A DNA stretch of 58,036 nt from Gammaproteobacteria bacterium. Its GTDB lineage: Bacteria; Pseudomonadota; Gammaproteobacteria; CAIRSR01. Position 1 is the first letter of the stretch; every line of letters starts with the position of its first letter. Below are positions 28,883 to 37,249 of the stretch, piece after piece. The stretch lies in NCBI GenBank assembly GCA_963575715.1, contig CAUYTW010000319.1, forward strand, positions 1-58,036. The letters run 5' to 3'. The notes below the pieces were generated by a model. It had not been told where the DNA came from. It saw only the letters and a program-made list of their open reading frames with translations, and did not search any database. A program made the translations under genes and the position numbers.

Positions 28883-30364
28883 ATGGGAATTGTCCATGAT
28901 GGTCGTTTATTTTTAGCTATTTTAGTTCCACTAATTGGTGCCGTAGTAATTATGGCAACTGGAAAACGTCCGAATGTTCGAGAAGCAAGCTCCTTTATAG
29001 CTGCTGTTATTTTATTCGGTATTGTTGCTTCGCTCGTTTCTACAGTAGGCTCAGGAAAAATACTTCACTTTACTTTATTTGAGTTATTACCTGGCGTAAG
29101 TGTATCATTACGTGCAGATTCACTTTCGATGATGTTTGCTCTAGCAGCATCGTTTTTGTGGATTCTTACGGTATTTTATGCAGCAGGTTATATGCGAGGT
29201 TTGAATGAGCATGCACAAACCAGATTTAGTACCTGTTTTGCATTAGCTCTCTTTGGTGCCATTGGCTGTGCTTTTTCAGATAATTTATTTACACTCTATC
29301 TATTTTACGAAATAGTTAGTGTAACAACTTATCCGCTTGTAGCCCATCATCAGGATGAAGAAGGTTATGAAGGCGCTAAAAAATATATGATTTATCTTAC
29401 GACTACCGCCAAGGGGTTAATTTTTCCAGCCATGGTATTGTTATACGTGCTATCAGGAACTCTTGATTTTTCGCATAATATTCAATCAGGAATTCTTCCG
29501 ACTGATATTCATGATAATATTGTTATCACGCTTTATGTCTTATGCTTATTAGGTTTCGCTAAAAATGGTATTATGCCGTTCCATCATTGGTTACCAGGAG
29601 CTATGGTGGCACCAACGCCTGTGAGCGCATTGTTGCATGCAGTAGCTGTGGTAAAGGTCGGTGTATTCTCAACGGTACGGGTAATGCTTTATATCTTTGG
29701 CATACAACGTATGCATGACCTTAATCTTGGTTTATTAACCGCTTATTTTGTTTCTTTTACTATTATTGTTGCATCTGTTATTGCGTTAAGCAAGGATAAT
29801 TTAAAATTACGACTTGCTTATTCAACAGTTAGCCAACTTTCCTATGTTATTCTTGGTGTTGCGCTACTTACTCCTAAAGGGATTGAGGGTAGTCTTTTTC
29901 ACATTGTTAATCATGCCTTTTCAAAGATTACGTTGTTTTTTTGTGCGGGTGCGATTTATGTAGCAACACATAAAAAGAATATTTCTGAAATGAGCGGTCT
30001 TGGTCGCACAATGCCATTTACTTTTGGTGCATTTGCTATTGCAGCTTTAAGTATGATTGGAGTGCCACCAGTTGGAGGATTTATTTCGAAGTGGTATTTA
30101 TTGTTAGGTGCATTGGATGCGCAATCAATAGTAATTATTGGTATATTGCTTACTAGCACATTATTGAACGCTGCTTATTTTGTTCCTGTGATATATCAGG
30201 CTTTTTTTGGAAAAGTATCTGAATCCGATATCCACCATAATTTTCATGAAGCACACCCTGCTATGGTTATTCCTTTGTTTACAACAGCAGTGATTTCGGT
30301 ACTGATTGGATTTTATCCTAATTTATTTATGGGTTTTGCTAAAGCATTATTTCCAGTACTATAA
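28883..30364 (+). CDS. MrpD/NuoL-M-type proton-translocating antiporter-like subunit
   Basis: A 493-residue membrane protein of the Proton_antipo_M family, closest in appearance to MrpD/MnhD. The proton-path residues are present: Glu in LYLFYEIVSVTTYP (helix 5), Lys in GFAKNGIMPFHHWLPGAM (helix 7), and Lys in NHAFSKITLFF (helix 12). It stands immediately before nuoM, in the position of nuoL. However, it is about 120-150 residues shorter than NuoL and lacks the long C-terminal amphipathic lateral helix and the last anchoring helix. No canonical nuoL occurs in the window. It probably acts as the distal pump subunit of this complex I, or NuoL is encoded elsewhere. Confidence 0.82.
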   Translation: MGIVHDGRLFLAILVPLIGAVVIMATGKRPNVREASSFIAAVILFGIVASLVSTVGSGKILHFTLFELLPGVSVSLRADSLSMMFALAASFLWILTVFYAAGYMRGLNEHAQTRFSTCFALALFGAIGCAFSDNLFTLYLFYEIVSVTTYPLVAHHQDEEGYEGAKKYMIYLTTTAKGLIFPAMVLLYVLSGTLDFSHNIQSGILPTDIHDNIVITLYVLCLLGFAKNGIMPFHHWLPGAMVAPTPVSALLHAVAVVKVGVFSTVRVMLYIFGIQRMHDLNLGLLTAYFVSFTIIVASVIALSKDNLKLRLAYSTVSQLSYVILGVALLTPKGIEGSLFHIVNHAFSKITLFFCAGAIYVATHKKNISEMSGLGRTMPFTFGAFAIAALSMIGVPPVGGFISKWYLLLGALDAQSIVIIGILLTSTLLNAAYFVPVIYQAFFGKVSESDIHHNFHEAHPAMVIPLFTTAVISVLIGFYPNLFMGFAKALFPVL

Positions 30365-30411
30365 TGTAATTTATTTTTCATACTACAAATCATATTTTTT
30401 GATGCTCCACG

Positions 30412-31971
30412 ATGAATCCTCCTACTAACATTGAAATAATCCCATTTTTAAGTGTGCTTATATTTGCGCCACTCGGGGCAGTAGTAGTTATGCTATTTTT
30501 ACGAAATGAAGATACGCAACGCTGGTGGACATTATTTTTTACGTTCATAATGGCAGTGTTTTCTCTACCATTATATTGGAAATTTGACACTTCCACAGCT
30601 GCTTTTCAGTTCATTGAAAACGTTCCATGGATCCCATCGCTTAAAGTCGATTACACAGTCGGTGTAGATGGTATTAGTCTGTTACTTGTTTTATTGACGA
30701 CTTTTATTATGCCATTGAGTGTATTGTGTTCATGGCGCTATATTCAAAAACGAATAAAAGAATTTATGATTTTTTTACTAATCATGGAGAGTGCCATGAT
30801 TGGTATATTTTGTGCATTAAATTTTATTTTATTTTTCATTTTTTGGGAGGCCATGCTTATTCCAATGGCGCTTCTAATTGGTATTTGGGGTGGGCCACGC
30901 AAGATATATGCGGCGATTAAATTTTTTGTTTATACCTTAGCTGGTTCTATATTTTTGTTAATTGCTATCATTGCTCTTTATGTAAAGACGGGTACATTTT
31001 ACATACCTGATCTTATGGGGAAACCTTACGAAGAAATGTTCCAAATTTGGATATTTCTTGCGTTCGCGATTTCATTCGCTGTTAAAATACCAATGTTTCC
31101 CTTCCATACATGGCTGCCAGCTGCGCATGTAGAAGCTCCTACCGCTGGGAGTGTCATTCTTGCTAGTATATTACTGAAAATGGGTACTTATGGCTTTTTA
31201 CGGTTTTGTTTGCCCATTACTCCTGATGCAACACATTATTTTACACCGTGGTTTATTGGGTTTTCGGTAATTTCAATTGTTTATGGTGGATTTGCTGCGC
31301 TTGCACAAACTGATCTAAAAAAACTTGTCGCATATTCAAGTGTAGGTCATATGGGATTTGCTACACTCGGTATTTTTGTGCTTAATCAATCTGGTATTGA
31401 AGGTTCATTGTTAGTTATGATTAATCATGGTATCACAACTGGAGCACTATTTATTGCAGTTGGAATTATCTATGAACGCCTACATACCCGTGAACTTAAT
31501 AAGACTGCTGGTCTTGGTAAATTCATGCCTATTTTTGCAGGATTTTTTGGTTTATTTACATTATCTTCTCTGGCCTTTCCTGGGACGAATAGTTTTATTG
31601 GTGAATTTCTAGTTATGACTGGCAGCTTCAAGTGGGCAATGCTTGTAGGGCAAGCTTGGGCGATAATCTTAATGATATTTACAGTTCTAGGTGTTGTTTT
31701 AGCGGCTGCTTATAATTTTCGTATGCTTCAACGTGTAGCCTATGGGGGAACGCATAATCCAGATCATACCGGGATTAAAGATTTAGGACTAAGGGAAATT
31801 TTAACATTGATACCATTACTTATATTTATCATCTGGATCGGACTTAACCCAAAACCATTTACTAGTATATTTCATGTCAGCGTTGAAAATTTGCTAAAAC
31901 AAGTAGAGAGTTCTTCGATCTATACTTTTAATAGACTACCTATAATTTCTAAGTTGAAGAACATAGAATGA
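30412..31971 (+). CDS. nuoM: NADH-quinone oxidoreductase subunit M
   Basis: An antiporter-like pump subunit of complex I, 519 residues, about 14 helices. FILFFIFWEAMLIPMALLIGIWGG contains the helix-5 Glu, AVKIPMFPFHTWLPAAHVEAPTAGSVILASILLKMGTYG carries the helix-7 Lys and the next one, and MINHGITTGALFI marks helix 12. The start is MNPPTNIEIIPF at 30412, 47 bases after the MrpD-like gene. Confidence 0.94.
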   Translation: MNPPTNIEIIPFLSVLIFAPLGAVVVMLFLRNEDTQRWWTLFFTFIMAVFSLPLYWKFDTSTAAFQFIENVPWIPSLKVDYTVGVDGISLLLVLLTTFIMPLSVLCSWRYIQKRIKEFMIFLLIMESAMIGIFCALNFILFFIFWEAMLIPMALLIGIWGGPRKIYAAIKFFVYTLAGSIFLLIAIIALYVKTGTFYIPDLMGKPYEEMFQIWIFLAFAISFAVKIPMFPFHTWLPAAHVEAPTAGSVILASILLKMGTYGFLRFCLPITPDATHYFTPWFIGFSVISIVYGGFAALAQTDLKKLVAYSSVGHMGFATLGIFVLNQSGIEGSLLVMINHGITTGALFIAVGIIYERLHTRELNKTAGLGKFMPIFAGFFGLFTLSSLAFPGTNSFIGEFLVMTGSFKWAMLVGQAWAIILMIFTVLGVVLAAAYNFRMLQRVAYGGTHNPDHTGIKDLGLREILTLIPLLIFIIWIGLNPKPFTSIFHVSVENLLKQVESSSIYTFNRLPIISKLKNIE

Positions 31972-32073
31972 TGTATAATTTTGATTATTAAAAAATAATT
32001 TTCATTGTAATTTTCACACAAAAGCTGTTTCGTAAATATCTAAATTTATTTTTTTATGATGTGAGCATTAGTT

Positions 32074-33501
32074 ATGATTCCATTTCCTGAAATTTCATTG
32101 TTAATAGCGGCTTGCACAGTTCCCGTATTAGATATTTTTTTACCAAAAAATCGGAGTTGGGTTGTTTATTTAGTAACCCAAACAGGCTTGCTAGCGGCTT
32201 TTTTGAGTGTATCTTTATTTGCGGATTTTGATCGTCATTTATTATTTTCAGACGCTTATGTTCGAGATACTTTAAGCGATAGTTCAAAAGTTTTTTTGTT
32301 CATTGGTGTGGCGCTATCTTTAGTACATGCAAAAAGATATTTAGAACTCCAAGGATTATTTAGTGGTGAATATCAGTCATTAACTCTGTTCGCCGTACTT
32401 GGAATGAGTATCCTTATTTCGGCACATAATTTTCTCACACTTTACTTAGGACTCGAACTATTGGCATTATCATTATACGCACTGTCAGCCTTAAATAAGG
32501 ATTCTTTAATTGCTACCGAGGCTGCCATAAAATATTTTATTTTTGGTGCGTTAGCATCTGGAGTTCTTCTTTATGGAATGTCAATTCTTTACGGAGTTAC
32601 AGGAACTTTGGACTTAGCTCAGATTGCACGATTACTTCATCAACAATCAGATAATAAAATATTGCTTTTAGCAACAATATTTGTAGTTGCAGGTGTTGTA
32701 TTTAAATTTGGTGCTGTACCATTTCATGCGTGGGTACCTGATGTTTATCAAGGCACACCTACCGCAGTGCCTCAATTAATTGGTGGTGCTCCAAAAATTG
32801 CCGCATTGGTAATGGCTATTCGAATTTTAGGTGAAGGTTTAGGGTCACATCAGCTCATGCTACATTGGCAAACAATTTTAGGAGTATCAATAGTAGCTTC
32901 AGTAGCATTTGGTAATTTGGTTGCCTTAGTTCAAATAAATTTCAAACGTATGCTTGCTTATTCTGCAATAGCAAGTGCTGGATTTATTCTTTTGGGAATT
33001 TTACCCGGAACTCAAAAAGGATATGGTGTAGCTCTTTTTTATGCAATTACTTATGCTTTAACAGTAATTCCCGCTTTTGGTTTATTAATGATACTCAATA
33101 GAAAAGATGGTTTTGATCCAGAAATGCTTGACGATTTTAAGGGCCTCAGTATTCGCTCTCCGTGGTATGCAGGTATGATGTTGTTGATTATGTTTTCCAT
33201 GGCAGGCATCCCACCATTAGTAGGATTTATTGCTAAATTTGCCATACTTCAAGAAGCCTTAACTAAAGGATTCTTGATAGTTTCGATAATTACTGTGTTT
33301 TTTTCTGTTATCGGAGTGTATTACTATCTGAGAGTTATTAGATTAATGTATTTCGATGAAGTAATAGATCATACTCCTATTAACGCGAGCTATGATGTAA
33401 AAGTTGCTATAAGCCTTAATGCTTTATTACTATTAATAGTTGGCATGTTTCCAACAAGTTTAATTTCCTATTGCATTAAAGCTGTTGGTTTGCAGATTTA
33501 A
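32074..33501 (+). CDS. nuoN: NADH-quinone oxidoreductase subunit N
   Basis: The antiporter-like pump subunit next to NuoK, 475 residues. LGLELLALSLYALSAL, TEAAIKYFIFGALASG, FKFGAVPFHAWVPDVYQGTPTAV and NFKRMLAYSAIASAGFILLG are intact, in contrast to the diverged paralogue at 23909-24877. It is the last gene of the interrupted nuo operon. Confidence 0.95.
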   Translation: MIPFPEISLLIAACTVPVLDIFLPKNRSWVVYLVTQTGLLAAFLSVSLFADFDRHLLFSDAYVRDTLSDSSKVFLFIGVALSLVHAKRYLELQGLFSGEYQSLTLFAVLGMSILISAHNFLTLYLGLELLALSLYALSALNKDSLIATEAAIKYFIFGALASGVLLYGMSILYGVTGTLDLAQIARLLHQQSDNKILLLATIFVVAGVVFKFGAVPFHAWVPDVYQGTPTAVPQLIGGAPKIAALVMAIRILGEGLGSHQLMLHWQTILGVSIVASVAFGNLVALVQINFKRMLAYSAIASAGFILLGILPGTQKGYGVALFYAITYALTVIPAFGLLMILNRKDGFDPEMLDDFKGLSIRSPWYAGMMLLIMFSMAGIPPLVGFIAKFAILQEALTKGFLIVSIITVFFSVIGVYYYLRVIRLMYFDEVIDHTPINASYDVKVAISLNALLLLIVGMFPTSLISYCIKAVGLQI

Positions 33502-33517
33502 ATTAAAAAATGATGTC

Positions 33518-33536
33518 ACGAGCAATCGTTGCTCGT
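33518..33536 (+). terminator. possible stem-loop after nuoN
   Basis: ACGAGCAA and TTGCTCGT form a perfect 8-bp stem with a 3-base loop, 16 bases after the nuoN stop. No T-tract follows, so it is at best a weak or factor-dependent terminator. Confidence 0.35.
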
Positions 33537-33589
33537 ATGCAAACAATAAATATATTTGCCCGTGACCAGAATCTCAGTTTCTGTAAATT

Positions 33590-33860
33590 ACCCCACGCAT
33601 AAATGCGGGGTCTTTAATGGAATAAAGCCTGGTTTACCAGCCTAAGTCCGAGAAATAGGACGCCGTTGCAACGAAGTAAAAGACTCACCCTAGGGCGCTT
33701 CCTCAACTCTAGGCTCTGAAAGTGGCAGATGCAGACAATCTCAGGGGTAAGAGCGAAACGGTTTGTCGCTTGGATTCAAAGTATCGAATCCAAGCTGCGT
33801 TGCAACATTGGCGAGGGGGGGGGCGACGGAATTAAAAATCCGTCCGTCACTAGGCCCTTA
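33590..33860 (+). ncRNA. HEARO/omega-RNA-like element, 5' part before the IS pair (copy D)
   Basis: The 5' two thirds of the RNA are well preserved. Stems: ACCCCACGCAT/ATGCGGGGT, GTCC/GGAC around GAGAAATA, CCTAG/CTAGG enclosing GGCGCTTCCTCAACT, and TTGGATTC/GAATCCAA. Conserved single-stranded parts are TTTACCAGCCT, GTTGCAAC, GTAAAAGACTCACC, GGCAGATGCAGACAA and GCGTTGCAACATTGGCGAG. All four stems differ in sequence from copy K but keep pairing. The element is cut by two IS5-type copies at TTA (33858-33860) and resumes at 35587. Confidence 0.78.
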
Positions 33861-34724
33861 GAGCCTGCTCATAATCTTTTCAACAGCAGGTATAAAAAAG
33901 CCAAATCGACCATTTGCAGACTGTTGTTCAGTAGCCGCTCGCAGTTCTTCCAAAGGCGGCGGCATTTTTCCAACCAGCCAAAGGAACGCTCAACGATCCA
34001 ACGCTTCGGCAGAACCACGAAGGAGTGGAGTTCGTTGCGTTTGACTACTTCCACGACAGCGTTGGGAATAATCGTCGCCACCCCTTGGGCGAACGGCTCC
34101 CCAGTGTAGCCGCTATCGACCAACACCATCTTCACTTCGGATACGTCTTCCGGGCTGCAAGACAGTGCCAGCAAGGCGCCTTGACGGTCAGTTACATTCG
34201 CTGTGGTGATGGCAATAGAATGAGGGAACCCATTGGTATCCACGGCAATGTGACGTTTGATACCAGACACCTTCTTGCCCGCATCGTAACCCTTTTCCTC
34301 TGCGGTATCCGTGTTCTTCACACTCTGCGCATCGGCAATTAGGAGCGAGGTCTTCTCCGTGCGACCATCGGCCAACCGTGCAGCAACGACCTGCTCCCGC
34401 AACAGGTTTTCCAGCAGGCTAGGCTGGTCAGCAAATGGCTTCGCGCCCCATTGGCGGAAGTATGTGTAGACCGTGTGGAAGGGTGGGTAGTCCTTTGGCA
34501 GCATTCGCCACTGGCAGCCACTTTTCAGCACGTATAGTATTGCGCAAAAAATATCGTACAAATCCAATATCCTCGGCTTTGTCACACGCCGGAAGCCCTC
34601 TAGCTTCGGACGGATGGCTTCAAATTGCTCACGGGTAATATCGCTGGGGTAAGTAGTACGCTCTTTCATCAGCGCTCCATCAGAAAATTTTTGTGTAACA
34701 CGACAAAAGATTATGAGCAGGCTC
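33861..34724 (-). mobile_element. IS5-family (IS427-like) insertion sequence, copy 1
   Basis: An 864-bp element with inverted ends GAGCCTGCTCATAATCTTTT and AAAAGATTATGAGCAGGCTC. TTA stands at 33858-33860 and 34725-34727, the 3-bp target duplication typical of the IS427 subgroup. It carries one intact transposase gene. It is inserted in the RNA element and shares the middle TTA with the second copy. Confidence 0.9.
33869..34669 (-). CDS. IS5-family transposase (intact copy)
   Basis: A DDE transposase of 266 residues. The N-terminal DUF4096-like block runs from YPSDITREQFEAIRPKL to GCQWRMLPKDYPPFHTVY. Catalytic Asp residues lie in LLIADAQSVKNTD and MVLVDSGYTG, and the Glu in IVERSFGWLEKCRRLWKNCER. 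It fills almost the whole element, and start and stop are close to the inverted repeats, so the copy appears functional. Confidence 0.9.
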   Translation of the reverse strand: MKERTTYPSDITREQFEAIRPKLEGFRRVTKPRILDLYDIFCAILYVLKSGCQWRMLPKDYPPFHTVYTYFRQWGAKPFADQPSLLENLLREQVVAARLADGRTEKTSLLIADAQSVKNTDTAEEKGYDAGKKVSGIKRHIAVDTNGFPHSIAITTANVTDRQGALLALSCSPEDVSEVKMVLVDSGYTGEPFAQGVATIIPNAVVEVVKRNELHSFVVLPKRWIVERSFGWLEKCRRLWKNCERLLNNSLQMVDLAFLYLLLKRL

Positions 34725-34727
34725 TTA

Positions 34728-35583
34728 GAGCCTGCTCATAATCTTTTCAACAGCAGGTATAAAAAAGCCAAATCGACCATTTGCAGACTGTTGTTCAGTA
34801 GCCGCTCGCAGTTCTTCCAAAGGCGGCGGCATTTTTCCAACCAGCCAAAGGAACGCTCAACGATCCAACGCTTCGGCAGAACCACGAAGGAGTGGAGTTC
34901 GTTGCGTTTGACTACTTCCACGACAGCGTTGGGAATAATCGTCGCCACCCCTTGGGCGAACGGCTCCCCAGTGTAGCCGCTATCGACCAACACCATCTTC
35001 ACTTCGGATACGTCTTCCGGGCTGCAAGACAGTGCCAGCAAGGCGCCTTGACGGTCAGTTACATTCGCTGTGGTGATGGCAATAGAATGAGGGAACCCAT
35101 TGGTATCCACGGCAATGTGACGTTTGATACCAGACACCTTCTTGCCCGCATCGTAACCCTTTTCCTCTGCGGTATCCGTGTTCTTCACACTCTGCGCATC
35201 GGCAATTAGGAGCGAGGTCTTCTCCGTGCGACCATCGGCCAACCGTGCAGCAACGACCTGCTCCCGCAACAGGTAGGCTAGGCTGGTCAGCAAATGGCTT
35301 CGCGCCCCATTGGCGGAAGTATGTGTAGACCGTGTGGAAGGGTGGGTAGTCCTTTGGCAGCATTCGCCACTGGCAGCCACTTTTCAGCACGTATAGTATT
35401 GCGCAAAAAATATCGTACAAATCCAATATCCTCGGCTTTGTCACACGCCGGAAGCCCTCTAGCTTCGGACGGATGGCTTCAAATTGCTCACGGGTAATAT
35501 CGCTGGGGTAAGTAGTACGCTCTTTCATCAGCGCTCCTTCAGAAAATTTTTGTGTAACACGACAAAAGATTATGAGCAGGCTC
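34728..35583 (-). mobile_element. IS5-family (IS427-like) insertion sequence, copy 2, in tandem
   Basis: An 856-bp element almost identical to copy 1, in the same orientation, separated only by TTA and followed by TTA at 35584-35586. It differs by an 8-bp loss near 35272 and a few substitutions. The arrangement TTA-IS-TTA-IS-TTA points to a second insertion at the duplicated target or to a tandem-dimer intermediate. Confidence 0.9.
34736..35528 (-). pseudogene. IS5-family transposase, frameshifted copy
   Basis: The same protein as in copy 1, but an 8-bp deletion near 35272 shifts the frame. The N-terminal half is read from 35528 to about 35275 and the remainder, with the catalytic residues, in another frame to 34736. 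The protein is broken; the ends are intact, so copy 1 could mobilise it. Confidence 0.88.
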
Positions 35584-35586
35584 TTA

Positions 35587-35724
35587 CGGGCATTCCGTCT
35601 TTAATTAGGCGGTGGCAGCCGGGAAAGACCGGCAACTTCTACTTCAAAATCAAAGTCAACTAACAGGAGGACGGCGCTTCCTCACCATGGCTCAAGCCAG
35701 GGGTTTCCGCGCCGGAAATGCTGG
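35587..35724 (+). ncRNA. HEARO/omega-RNA-like element, 3' part after the IS pair (copy D)
   Basis: A continuation of the element cut at 33860: GGCAGCCGGGAAAGACCGGC, then the terminal hairpin with outer stem GGCGC/GCGCC and inner GGCT/AGCC. It ends before ATGA at 35725, which here is not a start codon but lies antisense inside the 3' end of the MoeB/ThiF-type gene. The element thus supplies the last part of that gene. Confidence 0.75.
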
Positions 35725-36475
35725 ATGAAAGTTGATTATGGCCACATGTAGGGCACGCTGGATCTCGCAATACACGTAAAACACGCCATTCCACGGTCAG
35801 TGCATCCAACAATAACAGGCGCCCGATAAGGGGTTGTCCTATTCCCGTAAGGATTTTTAGAGCCTCCGTTGCTTGCACACTGCCCACGATACCTGCCAAC
35901 GGTGCGAGAATTCCTTGGTGGGTGCAAGTTTCGCCTGGTGTTTCATCATTCGGGTAAAGGCATTGATAGCACGGCGCCACGCTCCGATGGAAAAATACCG
36001 CAACCTGACCGTTAAACCCCATCGCTGCCCCCGAAACTAACGGCTTGCTGGTAACGAAGCAAGCACGATTCAGTAAAAAGCGCGTTTCGAAGTTATCGCA
36101 GGCATCCACTACCAAGTCATGATGGTTCACTACCTCAATTAATTTCATGCCATCCAAAGCGTGAGGAATAACTATGACTTCCACTTCCGGATTGAGGGCC
36201 AACAACGCATCGCGAGCTGAGTCTACTTTCAGACGACCCACGTCTGCGGTGCGGTGGGCAATTTGACGCTGCAAATTGGAAAGATCCACCTGATCGTAAT
36301 CAGAGAGGGTGAGATGCCCCACGCCAGCAGCGGCCAGGTACATGGCTACCGCAGACCCCAGTCCACCGATTCCGATGATTAGCACTCGTGCGTTGATTAA
36401 ACGTTGTTGTCCGATCTCGCCCAGGGCAGGTAACAAAATTTGGCGTCGATATCGGGCATATTGAACTTCATTCAT
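35660..36475 (-). CDS. moeB: MoeB/ThiF/HesA-type adenylyltransferase (E1-like)
   Basis: An ATP-dependent activator of ubiquitin-like sulfur carriers (MoaD or ThiS), 271 residues. It has the nucleotide loop GIGGLGSAVAMYLAAAGVG (about 35-53), the DYDQVDLSNLQRQIAH motif, the DNFETRFLLNRACF region and two zinc-type pairs, CYQC and CPTC. The usual end of the family lies shortly after CPTCG. Here about 20 extra residues (SGAETPGLSHGEEAPSSC) are encoded by the inserted RNA element. Its start ATGA is also the insertion point of another copy (36476 onward). MoeB versus ThiF cannot be separated, as no moa or thi gene is adjacent. Confidence 0.85.
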   Translation of the reverse strand: MNEVQYARYRRQILLPALGEIGQQRLINARVLIIGIGGLGSAVAMYLAAAGVGHLTLSDYDQVDLSNLQRQIAHRTADVGRLKVDSARDALLALNPEVEVIVIPHALDGMKLIEVVNHHDLVVDACDNFETRFLLNRACFVTSKPLVSGAAMGFNGQVAVFFHRSVAPCYQCLYPNDETPGETCTHQGILAPLAGIVGSVQATEALKILTGIGQPLIGRLLLLDALTVEWRVLRVLRDPACPTCGHNQLSSSISGAETPGLSHGEEAPSSC

Positions 36476-36615
36476 AAATCCTCGGCGTGAACATACATCG
36501 ATCCTGAAGAGTCGATGGAGGACACGATATTTTTTAGCTTAGATTGGTCAAGCTGGGACTTATCAGTGTTACTTCAAAGAGCCACCTCTCGATCCCGCAG
36601 AGGTCGAGAGGTTGT
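36476..36615 (-). ncRNA. HEARO/omega-RNA-like element, 3' part (copy M)
   Basis: Read on the minus strand, a CTCTCGA/TCGAGAG hairpin (36613-36583) is followed by GTGGCTCTTTGAAG, then the terminal hairpin CATCGACTC/GATCGATG inside CGTG/CACG, and GCCGAGGATTT before ATGAATGAAG. That ATG is the moeB start. The internal part is diverged, so the 5' border is uncertain. It also lies downstream of V-ATPase K. Confidence 0.55.
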
Positions 36616-36627
36616 TGACAAGACTAT

Positions 36628-37176
36628 CTATTTAATGCTCAACAACATGATAATACTGAACACCATGATGAAGAGCGCGACAGTTTCGATGATGCCAAGT
36701 ATTGTGAGGTTGTTGGTGAAACCGGTATTGGTCTCGGCAAAAGCGTCGCAGCAGCCGGCAGCGGCGACTCCTTGCATCCAAGCGGAGATGCCCATACCAA
36801 TTCCGGCGACGATGCCACCCACAAAAAAGAACGGCCAATTGGCGGCCATGGTGATGGCGGTAACCAAAAGGGAGGCAGCATCGGCGCTGTTTTGGGCGGC
36901 AGCGGTCGCTGCTGCCTGCGCGGCGGCAATGACCTTTTGCGCCTTGCCGTTCATCAACAGCATAATGATCATGCCGTAAATGGTCTGCGACAAAGGCGCG
37001 CCAACAAAAACTACGAGTTGAAAGGGTGCTGGTTTTTTTTGAAGATAACAGCGTTTCCAGGCACCAACTGCGGCGGAGCCAGCGACGCCAGCTCCGAGAC
37101 CCGATCCAACGGCGGACAGCGCCATCATAGAGATAGCTCCGGCTTGAATGAGAGCGGCACCAGTTTCTGGGTTCAT
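36628..37176 (-). CDS. ntpK: V-type ATPase subunit K (rotor ring proteolipid)
   Basis: A duplicated proteolipid of 182 residues with four or five helices, which forms the c-ring of a bacterial V/A-type ATPase. Hairpin 1 has APLSQTIYGM and hairpin 2 GISAWMQGVAAAG and LGIIETVALFI. In the Na+-pumping Enterococcus hirae ring, the ligands include Q65, Y68, Q110 and E139 (blocks LPGTQGLYG, GIAQGKVAAAG, VETYAIL). The equivalent Gln, Tyr, Gln and Glu are all visible here, with Ser in place of Thr64, so Na+ coupling is plausible. The carboxylate occurs only in the second hairpin. It follows subunit I by 73 bases. Confidence 0.88.
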   Translation of the reverse strand: MNPETGAALIQAGAISMMALSAVGSGLGAGVAGSAAVGAWKRCYLQKKPAPFQLVVFVGAPLSQTIYGMIIMLLMNGKAQKVIAAAQAAATAAAQNSADAASLLVTAITMAANWPFFFVGGIVAGIGMGISAWMQGVAAAGCCDAFAETNTGFTNNLTILGIIETVALFIMVFSIIMLLSIK

Positions 37177-37249
37177 TGCAAAATCCTCTAGATGAATATT
37201 TACGGTTGGTTAGATTGCTGCATTGCGGGGGAAGGGAGGTTGCTTGCTT

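Noticed and set aside
33816-33826. G9 run in RNA element D as a second phase-variable site
   Set aside because: It is in a non-coding element with no gene downstream, so length change has no evident effect.
36583-36613. Strong hairpin as the terminator of V-ATPase K
   Set aside because: There is no T-tract after it on the minus strand and its sequence fits the hairpin series of the RNA element better.
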